From an uncultured Rhodospirillales bacterium (GTDB taxonomy: Bacteria > Pseudomonadota > Alphaproteobacteria > Acetobacterales > Acetobacteraceae): a DNA stretch of 64,000 nt. The stretch covers positions 30,077 to 94,076 of the forward strand of contig CAIJTR010000036.1 of NCBI GenBank assembly GCA_903823665.1, written 5' to 3'. Position 1 is the stretch's first letter. The number at the start of each line of letters is the position of its first letter. Position numbers and translations under genes: made by a program. This document shows, in pieces, positions 1 to 8,654 of the stretch. The notes under the pieces are model-generated. The model ran no database searches. It was given only the letters and a program-made list of their open reading frames with translations, and was not told where the DNA came from.

Positions 1-1
1 G

Positions 2-1456
2 GTCGTGACCGGCACCTTCACGAACTCATCGTCATCCTCAACCGTTTATATGGTGTTCGTTCAGAACGGCGGCGTTGCCAACGGTGCCACGTTCAAAATT
101 TTGTTTGAAGACAACGGTGGCCAGATCACCGGGGGGTCGTCATTCGGCACAGGTTCAGGGGCGATATTCGGCCATGCCCAAGGAACCGGGGTCAACGCCG
201 TTGGAGCGATGAGTGTTTCAGCCGCGCCAAGCGGCACTCCAGAAGCGTTCTCAAGCACTGGTCCGGGCAGCATTATCTACAACACCGCAGGCCAGAAACT
301 TACCACACCGGTTACTCCGGGAACCCCGCAATATCTGGGACCTGATGGAAGCAGCACAACAATCTTCGACCCGTTCAACGGCACGTCCGCCGCAGCGCCC
401 GCTGCCGCTGCCGTTGCGGCCCTAGTGCTGCAGGAGGATGCGAACCTCTCGACGAGTCAGGTCACAAGCCTGCTTAAATCCACGGCCACCACCGATGGCA
501 GCCAACCTGCGAGCCTTGCAGGTTCGGGGCTGATCAACGCCAATGCAGCAGTGGCTGCAGCCGCTGCCCTTGTTGCGTGTTACTGCCCCGGGACACTCAT
601 CGAAACTGAAACTGGCGAACGGCCGATCGAGACCTTGGCCGTCGGTGACCTGGTCCGCACCGTGACCGGAGACATGCGCCCCATCCGCTGGATCGGACGA
701 CGCAGCTATAGCGAGCGGTTCGCGCGCCGAAATCCTGATCTATTGCCGGTGATTTTCCGCGCTGGCTCGCTCGAAAACGCAGTTCCGCGGCGTGATCTTA
801 TGGTCTCACCGCGGCACGCGATGTTCCTCGACGGCGTGCTGATCCAGGCCGTGGATCTGGTGAATGACGTGACCATTCTGTCGGCAACCCTCGGCGAGCG
901 CGTTGACTACATCCACATCGAACTCGACAGCCACGATGTGATTTTGGCGGAGGGTGCTCCATCCGAGAGCTTCGTTGATGATGAAAGCCGGGAGATGTTC
1001 CTCAACGCAGCCGAATATCGGGCGCTCTATCCAGACGCGGTGAAGCAGTCGGCCGAATACTGCGCGCCTCGTATTGATGGCGGCCCACTCTTGCAGGCCG
1101 TTCGTAACCGGTTGGCCCACCGCGCGGGTCTTGCCACACCAGCCTTATCAACGGGCCCGATGATTGGTTATGTCGAGCTTATCGACAGCGGCATGGTACA
1201 CGGCTGGGCGCAAAACACATCCCGGCCCAACACCCCGGTGTGTCTGGATGTGGTGCTTGATGGCGTCGTGATAGCCCAAACCCTTGCCAACCTCACCCGC
1301 CATGATCTTGCTGTTGCGCAATTCAGCAGCGCGCGGCATGGGTTTGAGGTTTACCTGCCGTTTGCCCTTGATGCGCGGCAGCGCCAAATGGTGGCAGTGC
1401 GCCGGTCGTGTGACCGGGAGGCACTGCCCGCGCTGGCCACTGCGCGCGCGGCATAA
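2..1456 (+). CDS. Subtilase/Hint-domain protein, 5' end outside window
   Basis: The frame is open to the first bases of the window, so the N-terminus and most of the protease domain are missing. Counting from the first GTG (position 5), what remains shows the end of an S8 subtilisin-type domain with the catalytic-serine motif NGTSAAAP (about residues 125-132). A Hint_2 (Hedgehog/intein) module begins at CYCPGTLIETETGERPI (about 192), continues through SPRHAMFLDGVLIQA, and ends near DVILAEG (about 316). A C-terminal module (about 390-470) recurs at the N-terminus of the next gene. Hint modules of this type occur in secreted or surface proteins of alphaproteobacteria, where they may self-process. 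Export is inferred, because the signal peptide is not in view. The domain calls are firm; the substrate is unknown. Confidence 0.8.
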   Translation, partial: VVTGTFTNSSSSSTVYMVFVQNGGVANGATFKILFEDNGGQITGGSSFGTGSGAIFGHAQGTGVNAVGAMSVSAAPSGTPEAFSSTGPGSIIYNTAGQKLTTPVTPGTPQYLGPDGSSTTIFDPFNGTSAAAPAAAAVAALVLQEDANLSTSQVTSLLKSTATTDGSQPASLAGSGLINANAAVAAAAALVACYCPGTLIETETGERPIETLAVGDLVRTVTGDMRPIRWIGRRSYSERFARRNPDLLPVIFRAGSLENAVPRRDLMVSPRHAMFLDGVLIQAVDLVNDVTILSATLGERVDYIHIELDSHDVILAEGAPSESFVDDESREMFLNAAEYRALYPDAVKQSAEYCAPRIDGGPLLQAVRNRLAHRAGLATPALSTGPMIGYVELIDSGMVHGWAQNTSRPNTPVCLDVVLDGVVIAQTLANLTRHDLAVAQFSSARHGFEVYLPFALDARQRQMVAVRRSCDREALPALATARAA

Positions 1457-1474
1457 GGCAGCCGGTCGAACATC

Positions 1475-3109
1475 GTGGCGCTCACCGGCTGGGTTGACAA
1501 TCTCTCAATCGAGAGGATTGCAGGTTGGGCGTATGATGACGATACGCCGAATGTGCCGGTCACGCTCCTGATCACCGCAAACGATACCCTGCTGGCCCGC
1601 GTGCTCGCAGATAAACCACGATCCGACCTGCAGGCAGCGGGCTTTGGCGACGGACGACATGGTTTTGATGTTCACCTGACTGGCCTTTCGCCTCATGACC
1701 GGCATGTCATTGCCGTGCGCCGGGAAAGTGACGGCTTGGATCTTCAGCGCTCTCCAACCGTGGTAGAGCCGCAAAGCACGTTACAAAGCAGCCTACGCGA
1801 TCACTGCGCCGCTCTCGTATCGGCGACCACCGAAGAAACCGATGTAGACGCCGCGTTGATTTTCCTGACCGAGCAGGTGGAAGCGCTGCTTCACAAACGG
1901 TCGGCACGCAGGAGCAAGCGGGTAGAGCGTGAGGCGCTCGCGCAGATCAAATGGCGTTGGACTGGAACCAGTGCCGCCCAGCCAAAGCCGCCCCGGCCTC
2001 TCCTGCCGCGCGCATTGGTGATTGATGAACTGCCGCCCCGCGCTGGGCACGACGCTGGTTCCAACGCATTGCTATCGCACATGCAATCGCTTCGTAGGCT
2101 TGGCTTCGAGGTGGTATTTGCGTCAAGCGCGATGGAACCCGATCATGACGAGGTTTTGGAAAAGGCTGGCGTCGTGTGTTGCGCAAGGCCTTGGCATGGT
2201 TCGGTCGAAGAAGTGCTCTTGCGCGAACAACATTGCTTTGATGTGATCTATATGCACCGCGCAAGCGTGGCGTGGCGCTACGCCGCGATGGCCCGGCATT
2301 ATCAGCCCAAGGCGCAGCTGATCTTCAGCGTGGCGGATCTTCATCATGTCAGGATCGCGCGTCAGGCCAAGGTGGAAGAGCGTCAGGAACTCCTCGCGGT
2401 GGCACGCCATTTTCAGACGATTGAGCAATATTCCGCGCTGAGTGCGAATGCCGTGATCACGCACTCAACCGAGGAAGCGGTCGTACTGCGCAAGCTTGCT
2501 CCGCAGGCAAAGGTGGTGGTGGTGCCGTGGATGGTGCCGCTGCAACCCACCGGGGTGCCGCTCGCTGAGCGCCACGGCATCGCATTCATCGGGCATTTTG
2601 CCCACATGCCTAACTTGGATGCGGCTTACCGTATCATTGATGAAATCATGCCGATGCTGCGGCTGACACATCCAGATATGGAATGTGCGCTGGTGGGCTC
2701 AAACATGCCAGAGCGCTTGCAGCAGCCCCTGCCCGGCATCGTCCCACGCGGGGGAGTTGCGCGTCTTGGGGATGTTTTCGACAGCGTCCGACTCACCGTT
2801 GCCCCATTGTCGTTTGGTGCCGGGGTAAAGGGGAAGGTGCTCGATAGCATGGCGGCTGGTGTGCCGTGCGTCTGCACCAGCATCGCAGTCGAGGGCATCG
2901 AGTTGCCGGATATCCTTCGCCAACTCGTTGCAGACGACAATGTCGGCATCGTCCGGTCCGTGATGCGCCTGCATGACGATGCCGTGTTCAATCAAAAATG
3001 CCGTGACGCAGGGCTCACCTATATCGCGGCACATTGTTCAGAGGAGCGAACCGACAATGGAATGCGTGATGCTGTAGGGCTACCCCCCAGCGGCATCACG
3101 CAAATCTGA
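1475..3109 (+). CDS. GT-B fold glycosyltransferase (family 4-like) with N-terminal GWA/HGF module
   Basis: This 544-residue protein starts at GTG 1475, 18 bases after the previous gene. Residues 1-90 are a module shared with the C-terminus of that gene (GW, GWAYDDDTPNVPV, RSDLQAAG, HGFDVHL). A charged linker (about 125-165) leads to a GT-B glycosyltransferase. The donor-binding half is recognisable from FIGHFAHMPNLDA, the LTVAPLSFGAGVKGKVLDSM stretch and AAGVPCVCTSIAVEGI, as in GT4/Glyco_trans_1_4 proteins. It probably transfers a sugar onto a surface polysaccharide or glycoprotein. The shared module suggests it works with the Hint protein or in the same surface compartment, but that is inference. 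Donor and acceptor cannot be told from sequence. Confidence 0.8.
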   Translation: MALTGWVDNLSIERIAGWAYDDDTPNVPVTLLITANDTLLARVLADKPRSDLQAAGFGDGRHGFDVHLTGLSPHDRHVIAVRRESDGLDLQRSPTVVEPQSTLQSSLRDHCAALVSATTEETDVDAALIFLTEQVEALLHKRSARRSKRVEREALAQIKWRWTGTSAAQPKPPRPLLPRALVIDELPPRAGHDAGSNALLSHMQSLRRLGFEVVFASSAMEPDHDEVLEKAGVVCCARPWHGSVEEVLLREQHCFDVIYMHRASVAWRYAAMARHYQPKAQLIFSVADLHHVRIARQAKVEERQELLAVARHFQTIEQYSALSANAVITHSTEEAVVLRKLAPQAKVVVVPWMVPLQPTGVPLAERHGIAFIGHFAHMPNLDAAYRIIDEIMPMLRLTHPDMECALVGSNMPERLQQPLPGIVPRGGVARLGDVFDSVRLTVAPLSFGAGVKGKVLDSMAAGVPCVCTSIAVEGIELPDILRQLVADDNVGIVRSVMRLHDDAVFNQKCRDAGLTYIAAHCSEERTDNGMRDAVGLPPSGITQI

Positions 3110-3125
3110 CGCCAGAAGCCTCTGA

Positions 3126-3614
3126 TCAAGCGTTGCCAGCGGTCGGCGGCATGCGACGGCTCTGCCACAGAGCCACAAAGTCGATCGGCTGCAGGAAAAC
3201 CGGTGGGAAGCCACCCTCACGCGTGATGTCGCTCAGCACGTTCCGGGCGAAGGGGAACAGCAGGCGTGGGCATTCAACAAGCAGAATCGGCTCCACCGAC
3301 TCAGCCGGGATGCCATTCAGAGTAAATACGCCGCCGTAGGACAGCTCAGCGACAAACACGCGGGCTGATTCGGGGGAGGTGTCCGCACCGTCCTTCGCTT
3401 CTGCGCGAATAGCGAGCACCACTTCGAACACGTCCTGCCCTTCCTGAATGCGACGAGCTTGGACGTCCAGATTGATGTCCACCCGAGGCGGGGTGCGCAG
3501 TTGCGTATAGATCGCCGGCGCGCCCGGAACCTCAAAGCTAAGATCCTTGACGTACTGGATGTTCACAACCAAAGGCTGGACGGGAGCTTCGGCGGCAGTG
3601 GCGGTTTCAGACAT
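3126..3614 (-). CDS. secB: Protein-export chaperone SecB
   Basis: 162 residues, the usual SecB length. Family blocks are easy to see: NIQYVKDLSFEVPGAP near the N-terminus, GGVFTLNGIP in the middle, and LLVECPRLLFPFARNVLSD followed by TREGGFPP near the C-terminus. SecB is a cytosolic tetramer that holds precursor proteins unfolded and hands them to SecA. It lies downstream of the phosphatase gene on the same strand. Divergently beyond that lies the Tim44-like gene, a neighbourhood typical of alphaproteobacteria. Identification is secure. Confidence 0.96.
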   Translation of the reverse strand: MSETATAAEAPVQPLVVNIQYVKDLSFEVPGAPAIYTQLRTPPRVDINLDVQARRIQEGQDVFEVVLAIRAEAKDGADTSPESARVFVAELSYGGVFTLNGIPAESVEPILLVECPRLLFPFARNVLSDITREGGFPPVFLQPIDFVALWQSRRMPPTAGNA

Positions 3615-3653
3615 CGATAATCTCCGTGAAAATCTCAGTGAATGGTGGAGCGG

Positions 3654-4244
3654 TCAGTGGCGCCAGCTGATTTCCGCAGGTGCGGGCTGGGTTGGATCAT
3701 AGCGTAGGATCTGGCCGTTCATCACGCTGGTGCCAGTGAGCGACAGAATGAACCCCCAATGGCTGACAACGAGGGTCCGGCTCCAATTCGGCAATGCTGC
3801 CATCTCAGCGCGAAACAGCGCGGCCCGGGCGATCACGTTGTCGGCCGGCTCCTCAATTTGCGGCCACCAGATCTCGTCGATATGGCTGAAATCGTGGTGC
3901 GGCCAGCCCCGCGCGAGATGAGATGCCGGTGAGCCCACGTCACAGCTGAACGCGTAGCGCTCGGCCACGATCGGGTTGACGTAGACGGGAATGCCGAGCT
4001 TTGCCGCAACAGGTGCTGCTGTCTGGAGCGCACGGCTGTAAGGCGAGACGATGATGCGCTCGATGCCCTCATGCGTCAGCGCCTCGGCGGCCTGTTCAGC
4101 CTGGGAATGGCCAAGTTCGGTCAGCCTGGGATCGATGATCCCAGGGTCGCGCCTGGTGGCGGTGAACAGCAGGTTGAATTCGCTTTGGCCATGACGGAGC
4201 AGGATCATGGCGGGGGTGATAGCCGGGCGAAACAATGCGTGCAA
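3654..4244 (-). CDS. Histidine phosphatase family protein (phosphoglycerate mutase-like)
   Basis: 196 residues. The catalytic RHG motif sits near the N-terminus in MILLRHGQSEFN (about 13-24), followed by LTELGHSQAEQAA and a later IIVSPYSRALQTA, the family blocks. VVSHWGF supplies the second catalytic histidine. The histidine is phosphorylated during hydrolysis of a phosphomonoester; the substrate is not predictable. The annotated ATG gives MHALFRPAITPA before the domain; the ATG of MILLRHG is a possible shorter start. It precedes secB by 39 bases on the same strand and may be co-transcribed with it. Confidence 0.85.
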   Translation of the reverse strand: MHALFRPAITPAMILLRHGQSEFNLLFTATRRDPGIIDPRLTELGHSQAEQAAEALTHEGIERIIVSPYSRALQTAAPVAAKLGIPVYVNPIVAERYAFSCDVGSPASHLARGWPHHDFSHIDEIWWPQIEEPADNVIARAALFRAEMAALPNWSRTLVVSHWGFILSLTGTSVMNGQILRYDPTQPAPAEISWRH

Positions 4245-4346
4245 TCCAGTCTGTCAGCCCGTGCGGCACGTTATACAGATGCGTTGTGATTGTGTGACGG
4301 CATCACTCTGCCTATGTGGAGGGTAGATGATGCGGTGGGGACTGTG

Positions 4347-5021
4347 ATGGACGGCGGATTTCCAATCGATCTGGTGCTGTTCGGCCTTGTGGCGGCATTC
4401 CTTGTGCTGCGATTGGTGAGCATTCTGGGCAAGCGCACTGGCTTCGAGCAACCAGCTGAGCGGGTGATACCTGAGCCCGCAGGACGCAGCGCGTCACCAG
4501 TGGCAGCGCCGTTGATCGACGGTGTGGCTGAGACTGTGGCAGGTGTTAGACGCGTGACACCCGCACCAGACAGCACGTTGGGCCAAAGCCTGGCGGCGAT
4601 GGCACGCATTGATCGCAACTTTACCCCAGAACGTTTTCTCGATGGGGCTGAGGCCGCTTTCCAGATTATCGTGAAGGCCTATGCCGAGGGCGAACGCAGA
4701 ACCTTGCACCCGTTGCTTACCTCCGAAACTTATGCCGCGTTCGAGGAGGCCATTTCAGCTCGCGAGACGGAAGGCCATGTCCAAAAGACTGACATTCGCA
4801 GCGTCGAATCAGCTGTGATCACCCAGGCCGATCTGCACGGCACGAATGCCGTGATAGCGGTGCGCATCGTCTCCGATCAGGTTAACTTCACCGTGGACCA
4901 GCACGGCGCGCCAGTGTCCGGTGCGGATGCGGTGACCGAGATGACCGAGATCTGGAGCTTTGAACGTGATCTGGCGCAGTCCGACCCGGCGTGGCGGCTG
5001 GTAGCGGCACACAGCGCATGA
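4347..5021 (+). CDS. Tim44-like domain protein (TimA-type, inner-membrane associated)
   Basis: I place the start at ATG 4347 (MDGGFPIDLVLFG) rather than the GTG at 4290, because alphaproteobacterial Tim44-like proteins begin with a short hydrophobic anchor just like this one. The product is about 224 residues. An N-terminal membrane segment (about 5-25) is followed by a Pro/Ala linker and a Tim44/Mba1-like C-terminal domain (about 90-224; FTPERFLDGAEAAFQIIVKA, MTEIWSFERDLAQSDPAWRLVA). The mitochondrial homologue tethers Hsp70 at the import channel; the bacterial role is poorly known. Its stop overlaps the mltA start (ATGA), so the two are translationally coupled. Confidence 0.85.
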   Translation: MDGGFPIDLVLFGLVAAFLVLRLVSILGKRTGFEQPAERVIPEPAGRSASPVAAPLIDGVAETVAGVRRVTPAPDSTLGQSLAAMARIDRNFTPERFLDGAEAAFQIIVKAYAEGERRTLHPLLTSETYAAFEEAISARETEGHVQKTDIRSVESAVITQADLHGTNAVIAVRIVSDQVNFTVDQHGAPVSGADAVTEMTEIWSFERDLAQSDPAWRLVAAHSA

Positions 5022-6208
5022 GGCTGGCGTTTCTGGCGGTGATGGCCATCATTCTGTCGGGCTGCACGCCACCGCAGGATTTGCACACCGCACCCAACCC
5101 GAGTGCCGGCAAGCAGGTCATGGCGCTGGCCCCGGTGGGTTTTGGCGATGTGCCAGGCTGGAACGCGGATCATACCGGCGAAGCGTTGGCTGCCTTCGTT
5201 GCTGGCTGCGCACACATGAGCGGCACACTTGGCGGCAATGGAACAGCGGCGGCGCTTGGCGGGTTGGCGGAGAACTGGAAGCAGGCGTGTGATGCAGCGC
5301 GCGAGGTTCCAAAGGCCAATGAAGTTCTGGCCCGAGCCTTCTTTGAGAAGCAATTTCAGGCCTATGCCATCACCGGCGATGGCAGCGATCAGGGCCTGTT
5401 CACCGGGTATTACGAGCCCGAGGTTCTTGGCTCCCGCAGCCCCGGCTCCGGCTATCCGGCAGCTTTGCTCAGCAAGCCGAATGACCTTGTGCAGATCGAC
5501 CTGTCCGCTTTCGCCGACGATCTGAAGGGGCGGAAACTCGGCGGGCGGCTGCAATCAGGCAGTTTCGTGCCGTATTATGACCGGTCTGAGATCGCAGCCG
5601 GCGCTTTAAAAGGCAAGCGGCTGGAGCTGATCTGGCTTGCCAATGAGATCGACGCGTTTTTCCTGGAAATTCAGGGTTCAGGGAGGGTCCGACTTCCAGA
5701 CGGGCGCGTGGCGCGCGTAACCTATTCGGCTCAGAACGGTCGTCCCTATGTGCCAATTGGCAAGGTGCTCGCCGATCAGGGGGCCATTCCGCTTGATCAG
5801 GTTTCGCTGCAAACCATCCGCGCCTGGCTTGAGGGCCACCCGGCTGAGGCGCAGGGGGTGATGAACCGCAACCCGTCTTTCGTGTTCTTCCGCGAATTGA
5901 TCAACACCCGGGCGGATCAGGGGCCACCGGGCGCATTGGGCGCACCGCTGACACCAGGGCGATCAATCGCCGTTGATCGCTCCTATCTGCCGTTGGGTGC
6001 CCCGGTGTTTGTTGACACCACCGATGCTATCACAGGCGACAAGTTCCAGCGGTTGATGGTGGCGCAGGACCTTGGTGGTGCCATCAAGGGGCCGGTGCGG
6101 GCAGATATTTTCTTCGGCTGGGGTGAGGACGCAGAGGCGCATGCCGGGCATATGCGCCAGCAGGGACGGCAATTCCTGCTGCTGCCAAAGGCGGCGTCCG
6201 GTAACTGA
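5018..6208 (+). CDS. mltA: Membrane-bound lytic murein transglycosylase A
   Basis: Start chosen at ATG 5018, overlapping the upstream stop as ATGA. This gives a lipoprotein signal directly (MRLAFLAVMAIILSGC, lipobox LSGC). The product is 396 residues, normal for MltA. FTGYYEPEVLGSRS marks the MltA domain, and the 3D domain carries the conserved aspartates in VDRSYLPLGAPVFVDT and VRADIFFGWG. MltA cleaves peptidoglycan to 1,6-anhydromuropeptides from the periplasmic face of the outer membrane. Next to a Tim44-like gene this is the normal alphaproteobacterial arrangement, but here smr does not follow directly. Confidence 0.95.
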   Translation: MRLAFLAVMAIILSGCTPPQDLHTAPNPSAGKQVMALAPVGFGDVPGWNADHTGEALAAFVAGCAHMSGTLGGNGTAAALGGLAENWKQACDAAREVPKANEVLARAFFEKQFQAYAITGDGSDQGLFTGYYEPEVLGSRSPGSGYPAALLSKPNDLVQIDLSAFADDLKGRKLGGRLQSGSFVPYYDRSEIAAGALKGKRLELIWLANEIDAFFLEIQGSGRVRLPDGRVARVTYSAQNGRPYVPIGKVLADQGAIPLDQVSLQTIRAWLEGHPAEAQGVMNRNPSFVFFRELINTRADQGPPGALGAPLTPGRSIAVDRSYLPLGAPVFVDTTDAITGDKFQRLMVAQDLGGAIKGPVRADIFFGWGEDAEAHAGHMRQQGRQFLLLPKAASGN

Positions 6209-6981
6209 TGCGGCTGATATGTGGCGACTGCCTGGAGGTTCTGCCAAACCTTGATGTCGCCTCCGTCGATGTCATCGTGACCTCACCGCCCTATAATATC
6301 GGGCTTGGCTACGAGGCCTATGACGACCGCTTGGATGAGGCCGCCTATCTGAACTGGATGGTCGATGTGGCCACGGCCCTGCGCCGGGTGATGCAGCCGG
6401 GTGCGTCGTTCTTCCTCAATATCTCCGGTTCATCGACACGGCCTTGGCTGCCGTTTGAACTGATCGTGCGGCTGCGTTCGTTGTTCGTCCTTCAGAACCA
6501 CATCACCTGGATCAAATCCATCACTGCGGGGGACGACACGGTGGGGCATTTTAAGCCGGTGTCAGGCCAACGCTTTCTGCATCACGCACATGAACATATT
6601 TTTCATCTGACCTTGTCCGGCAATGTAAAGCTCAACCGGCTGGCGATCGGTGTGCCTTATAAAGACAAATCCAACATCGCCCGACGCGGCCATGCGAGCG
6701 ACCTACGCTGCCGGGGCAATACATGGTTCATTCCCTACGATACCATCCAGCGCAAGGCGCAGAAGTTCAACCATCCTGGCACATTTCCCATCGACCTGCC
6801 GCGCTGGTGCATCCGCCTCCATGGCACGACGAACGCGGTGGTGCTCGACCCTTTCATGGGCACCGGTACAACAATGGTGGCAGCTCAACTTGAGGCATGC
6901 ACTGGCGTAGGAATCGACGTGGACCCGGCCTATGTCGAAATCGCCCACGCGCGACTGGCGCAAGCCGGGCAGGCCGCGTAA
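6208..6981 (+). CDS. DNA methyltransferase (N4-cytosine/N6-adenine type, beta class)
   Basis: 257 residues, starting at ATG 6208, one base shared with the mltA stop. The catalytic motif IV is TSPPYN (residues 25-30) and the AdoMet-binding motif I is DPFMGTGTT (about 214-222). This IV-before-I order is beta-class. Such enzymes methylate the exocyclic amino group of adenine or cytosine. No restriction endonuclease gene is nearby, so it is probably a solitary modification enzyme. It lacks the C-terminal extension expected for CcrM, so I do not call it the cell-cycle methylase. The recognition sequence is unknown. It sits inside the run mltA to smr and may be a later insertion. Confidence 0.88.
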   Translation: MRLICGDCLEVLPNLDVASVDVIVTSPPYNIGLGYEAYDDRLDEAAYLNWMVDVATALRRVMQPGASFFLNISGSSTRPWLPFELIVRLRSLFVLQNHITWIKSITAGDDTVGHFKPVSGQRFLHHAHEHIFHLTLSGNVKLNRLAIGVPYKDKSNIARRGHASDLRCRGNTWFIPYDTIQRKAQKFNHPGTFPIDLPRWCIRLHGTTNAVVLDPFMGTGTTMVAAQLEACTGVGIDVDPAYVEIAHARLAQAGQAA

Positions 6982-6990
6982 TTTCGCTGC

Positions 6991-7764
6991 ATGACCATGA
7001 ACACCCGCCCCCGCGTTGCCCTTTTCGTCACCTGCCTGGTCGATCTGCACCGGCCCAGCGTGGGATTTGCCGCCATCAAATTGCTAGAAGACGCAGGCTG
7101 CGACGTGGAAGTGCCACGCGCGCAAACGTGCTGTGGACAACCCGCCTATAACTCTGGCGACCGGGCAACGACGGCTAGCTTGGCCCGCGACTTCATTGAT
7201 GCGTTCGCGGGTTATGACTACGTGGTTGTGCCGTCAGGCTCGTGCGGTGGCATGCTACGCACGCACATGCCCCATTTGTTCGATGATGATCCGAACACCC
7301 GTGCCTGCGCCGAGGTGCTCGCAGGCAAAACCTATGAACTCGTGAGCTTCCTCACCGATATCTGCGGTATAACGGAAGTGGCGGCGAGCATGACGGGCCG
7401 TGCCACCTATCATGACAGCTGCGCTGGTCTGCGCGAGCTTGGCGTCAAGGCACAGCCACGCACCCTGCTTGCGTCGGTGACCGGGCTGAGCATGGTTGAG
7501 ATGAAGGAGCCGGAGATTTGCTGCGGATTCGGCGGCACGTTCTGCGTGAAATACCCTGAAATCTCCACGCGTATGGTCAGCGACAAAACGGCTGACATTG
7601 TGGCGACGGGTGCCGATACGCTGCTCGCTGGCGATATGGGTTGCCTGCTGAACATGGCGGGCCGCCTGTCACGCGAGGGCAGCAGCATCAAAGTGCGCCA
7701 CGTGGCAGAGGTTCTCGCCAACATGACCGGCAGCGTGCCTGCTATCGGCGAGAGCCGCTCCTGA
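6991..7764 (+). CDS. lutA: Lactate utilization protein A, (Fe-S)-binding oxidoreductase subunit
   Basis: 257 residues with two cysteine-rich CCG domains: CCGQPAYNSGD in the first half and CCGFGGTFCVKYPEIS in the second. These bind an iron-sulphur cluster in LutA/LldE-type proteins. LutA, LutB and LutC together oxidise L-lactate to pyruvate at the membrane, passing electrons to the respiratory chain. ATG 6991 is followed by a second in-frame ATG at 6997. All three lut genes are present here, but an unrelated hydrolase gene separates lutA from lutB. Confidence 0.92.
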   Translation: MTMNTRPRVALFVTCLVDLHRPSVGFAAIKLLEDAGCDVEVPRAQTCCGQPAYNSGDRATTASLARDFIDAFAGYDYVVVPSGSCGGMLRTHMPHLFDDDPNTRACAEVLAGKTYELVSFLTDICGITEVAASMTGRATYHDSCAGLRELGVKAQPRTLLASVTGLSMVEMKEPEICCGFGGTFCVKYPEISTRMVSDKTADIVATGADTLLAGDMGCLLNMAGRLSREGSSIKVRHVAEVLANMTGSVPAIGESRS

Positions 7765-8627
7765 CCGCGCGCGCCATTCGGCTGAGCGACGGCCGGGCGC
7801 TCGGTTTCCAGATTTTTGGGCCTGAGGGAGCGCCAGCTGTTCTGTATTGCCATGGCTGGCCAAGCTCACGGCTCGAGGCGGCGTTGGCACCACCGCTGCC
7901 GCTCCGGTTGATCGCGTTCGATCGCCCAGGCTACGGCAATTCGGACCCCAACCCCAATGCCAAGTCGCTGCAGGACCTGACCGGCGATGTTGCGCGTTTG
8001 GTCAGCCATTTGGGATTGAAGCGCTATGCGGTGGTCGGCGTGTCCGGCGGCGGGCCGTTGGCTGCCGCCTGCGCGCGGTTTTTGCCAGAAGTAAGCGCGC
8101 TGACGTTGATCAGTGCGGTGCCGCCGCCGGAAGGCGTATCGGACGGCAAAATTGCCTCGCTCATGCGATTTGGTCGCTGGCCGATTGCAGCACGGCCGGT
8201 GATGGCAGTGGCGCGCGAGTTCATCCTCTCGCCAGACAAGGCAGACACTGCCGTGTTCGGGCGGGTTATTCCGGGCCGCGATGGCGTGGTGATGAATTCA
8301 ACCCGCCGCGCGGCCCTGTTGGCCGGAATTCGTGAAGGTGTGCGCAAGGGCACCGCAGGCGCTGTGGCAGATGCATCGTTCTATGGCCGGCCCTGGGGTT
8401 TCAGACTTGAGGATATTCTCGTGCCAACCGCGGTGTGGCATGGCACCGAGGACCATTTGATCCCCGCCGAGGCAGCACTCGCGTTCAAATCCATCCCGAA
8501 CGTGACATTGAATATTCTGCCGCAAGAGGGACATTACTCGTTGGCCCTTGGGCAGACCGAGAAGATTTTGGCTGATCTGATGGCCCGCTCCGCAGAGAGC
8601 TTGGGTGAAGCCGCCAATCCTGGCTAA
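7761..8627 (+). CDS. Alpha/beta hydrolase, probable CTG start
   Basis: About 288 residues. The domain begins TARAIRLSDGRALGF and shows the oxyanion turn HGWPSS, the nucleophile elbow GVSGGGP and a late catalytic histidine in EGHYSLAL. No ATG, GTG or TTG is in frame near this N-terminus; the only one upstream is TTG 7641, deep inside lutA. CTG 7761 overlaps the lutA TGA as CTGA, mimicking the ATGA couplings elsewhere in this operon, and would give MTARAIRL. I therefore propose a CTG start, which is inference. The substrate is unknown. It sits between lutA and lutB and is evidently co-transcribed with them. Confidence 0.82.
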   Translation: MTARAIRLSDGRALGFQIFGPEGAPAVLYCHGWPSSRLEAALAPPLPLRLIAFDRPGYGNSDPNPNAKSLQDLTGDVARLVSHLGLKRYAVVGVSGGGPLAAACARFLPEVSALTLISAVPPPEGVSDGKIASLMRFGRWPIAARPVMAVAREFILSPDKADTAVFGRVIPGRDGVVMNSTRRAALLAGIREGVRKGTAGAVADASFYGRPWGFRLEDILVPTAVWHGTEDHLIPAEAALAFKSIPNVTLNILPQEGHYSLALGQTEKILADLMARSAESLGEAANPG

Positions 8628-8654
8628 ATTGACCGCCACCACGGAGTGAACGCA

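Noticed and set aside
6208..6981. Methyltransferase as CcrM
   Set aside because: It is too short and lacks the C-terminal domain seen in CcrM proteins, although GANTC sites occur in the window.
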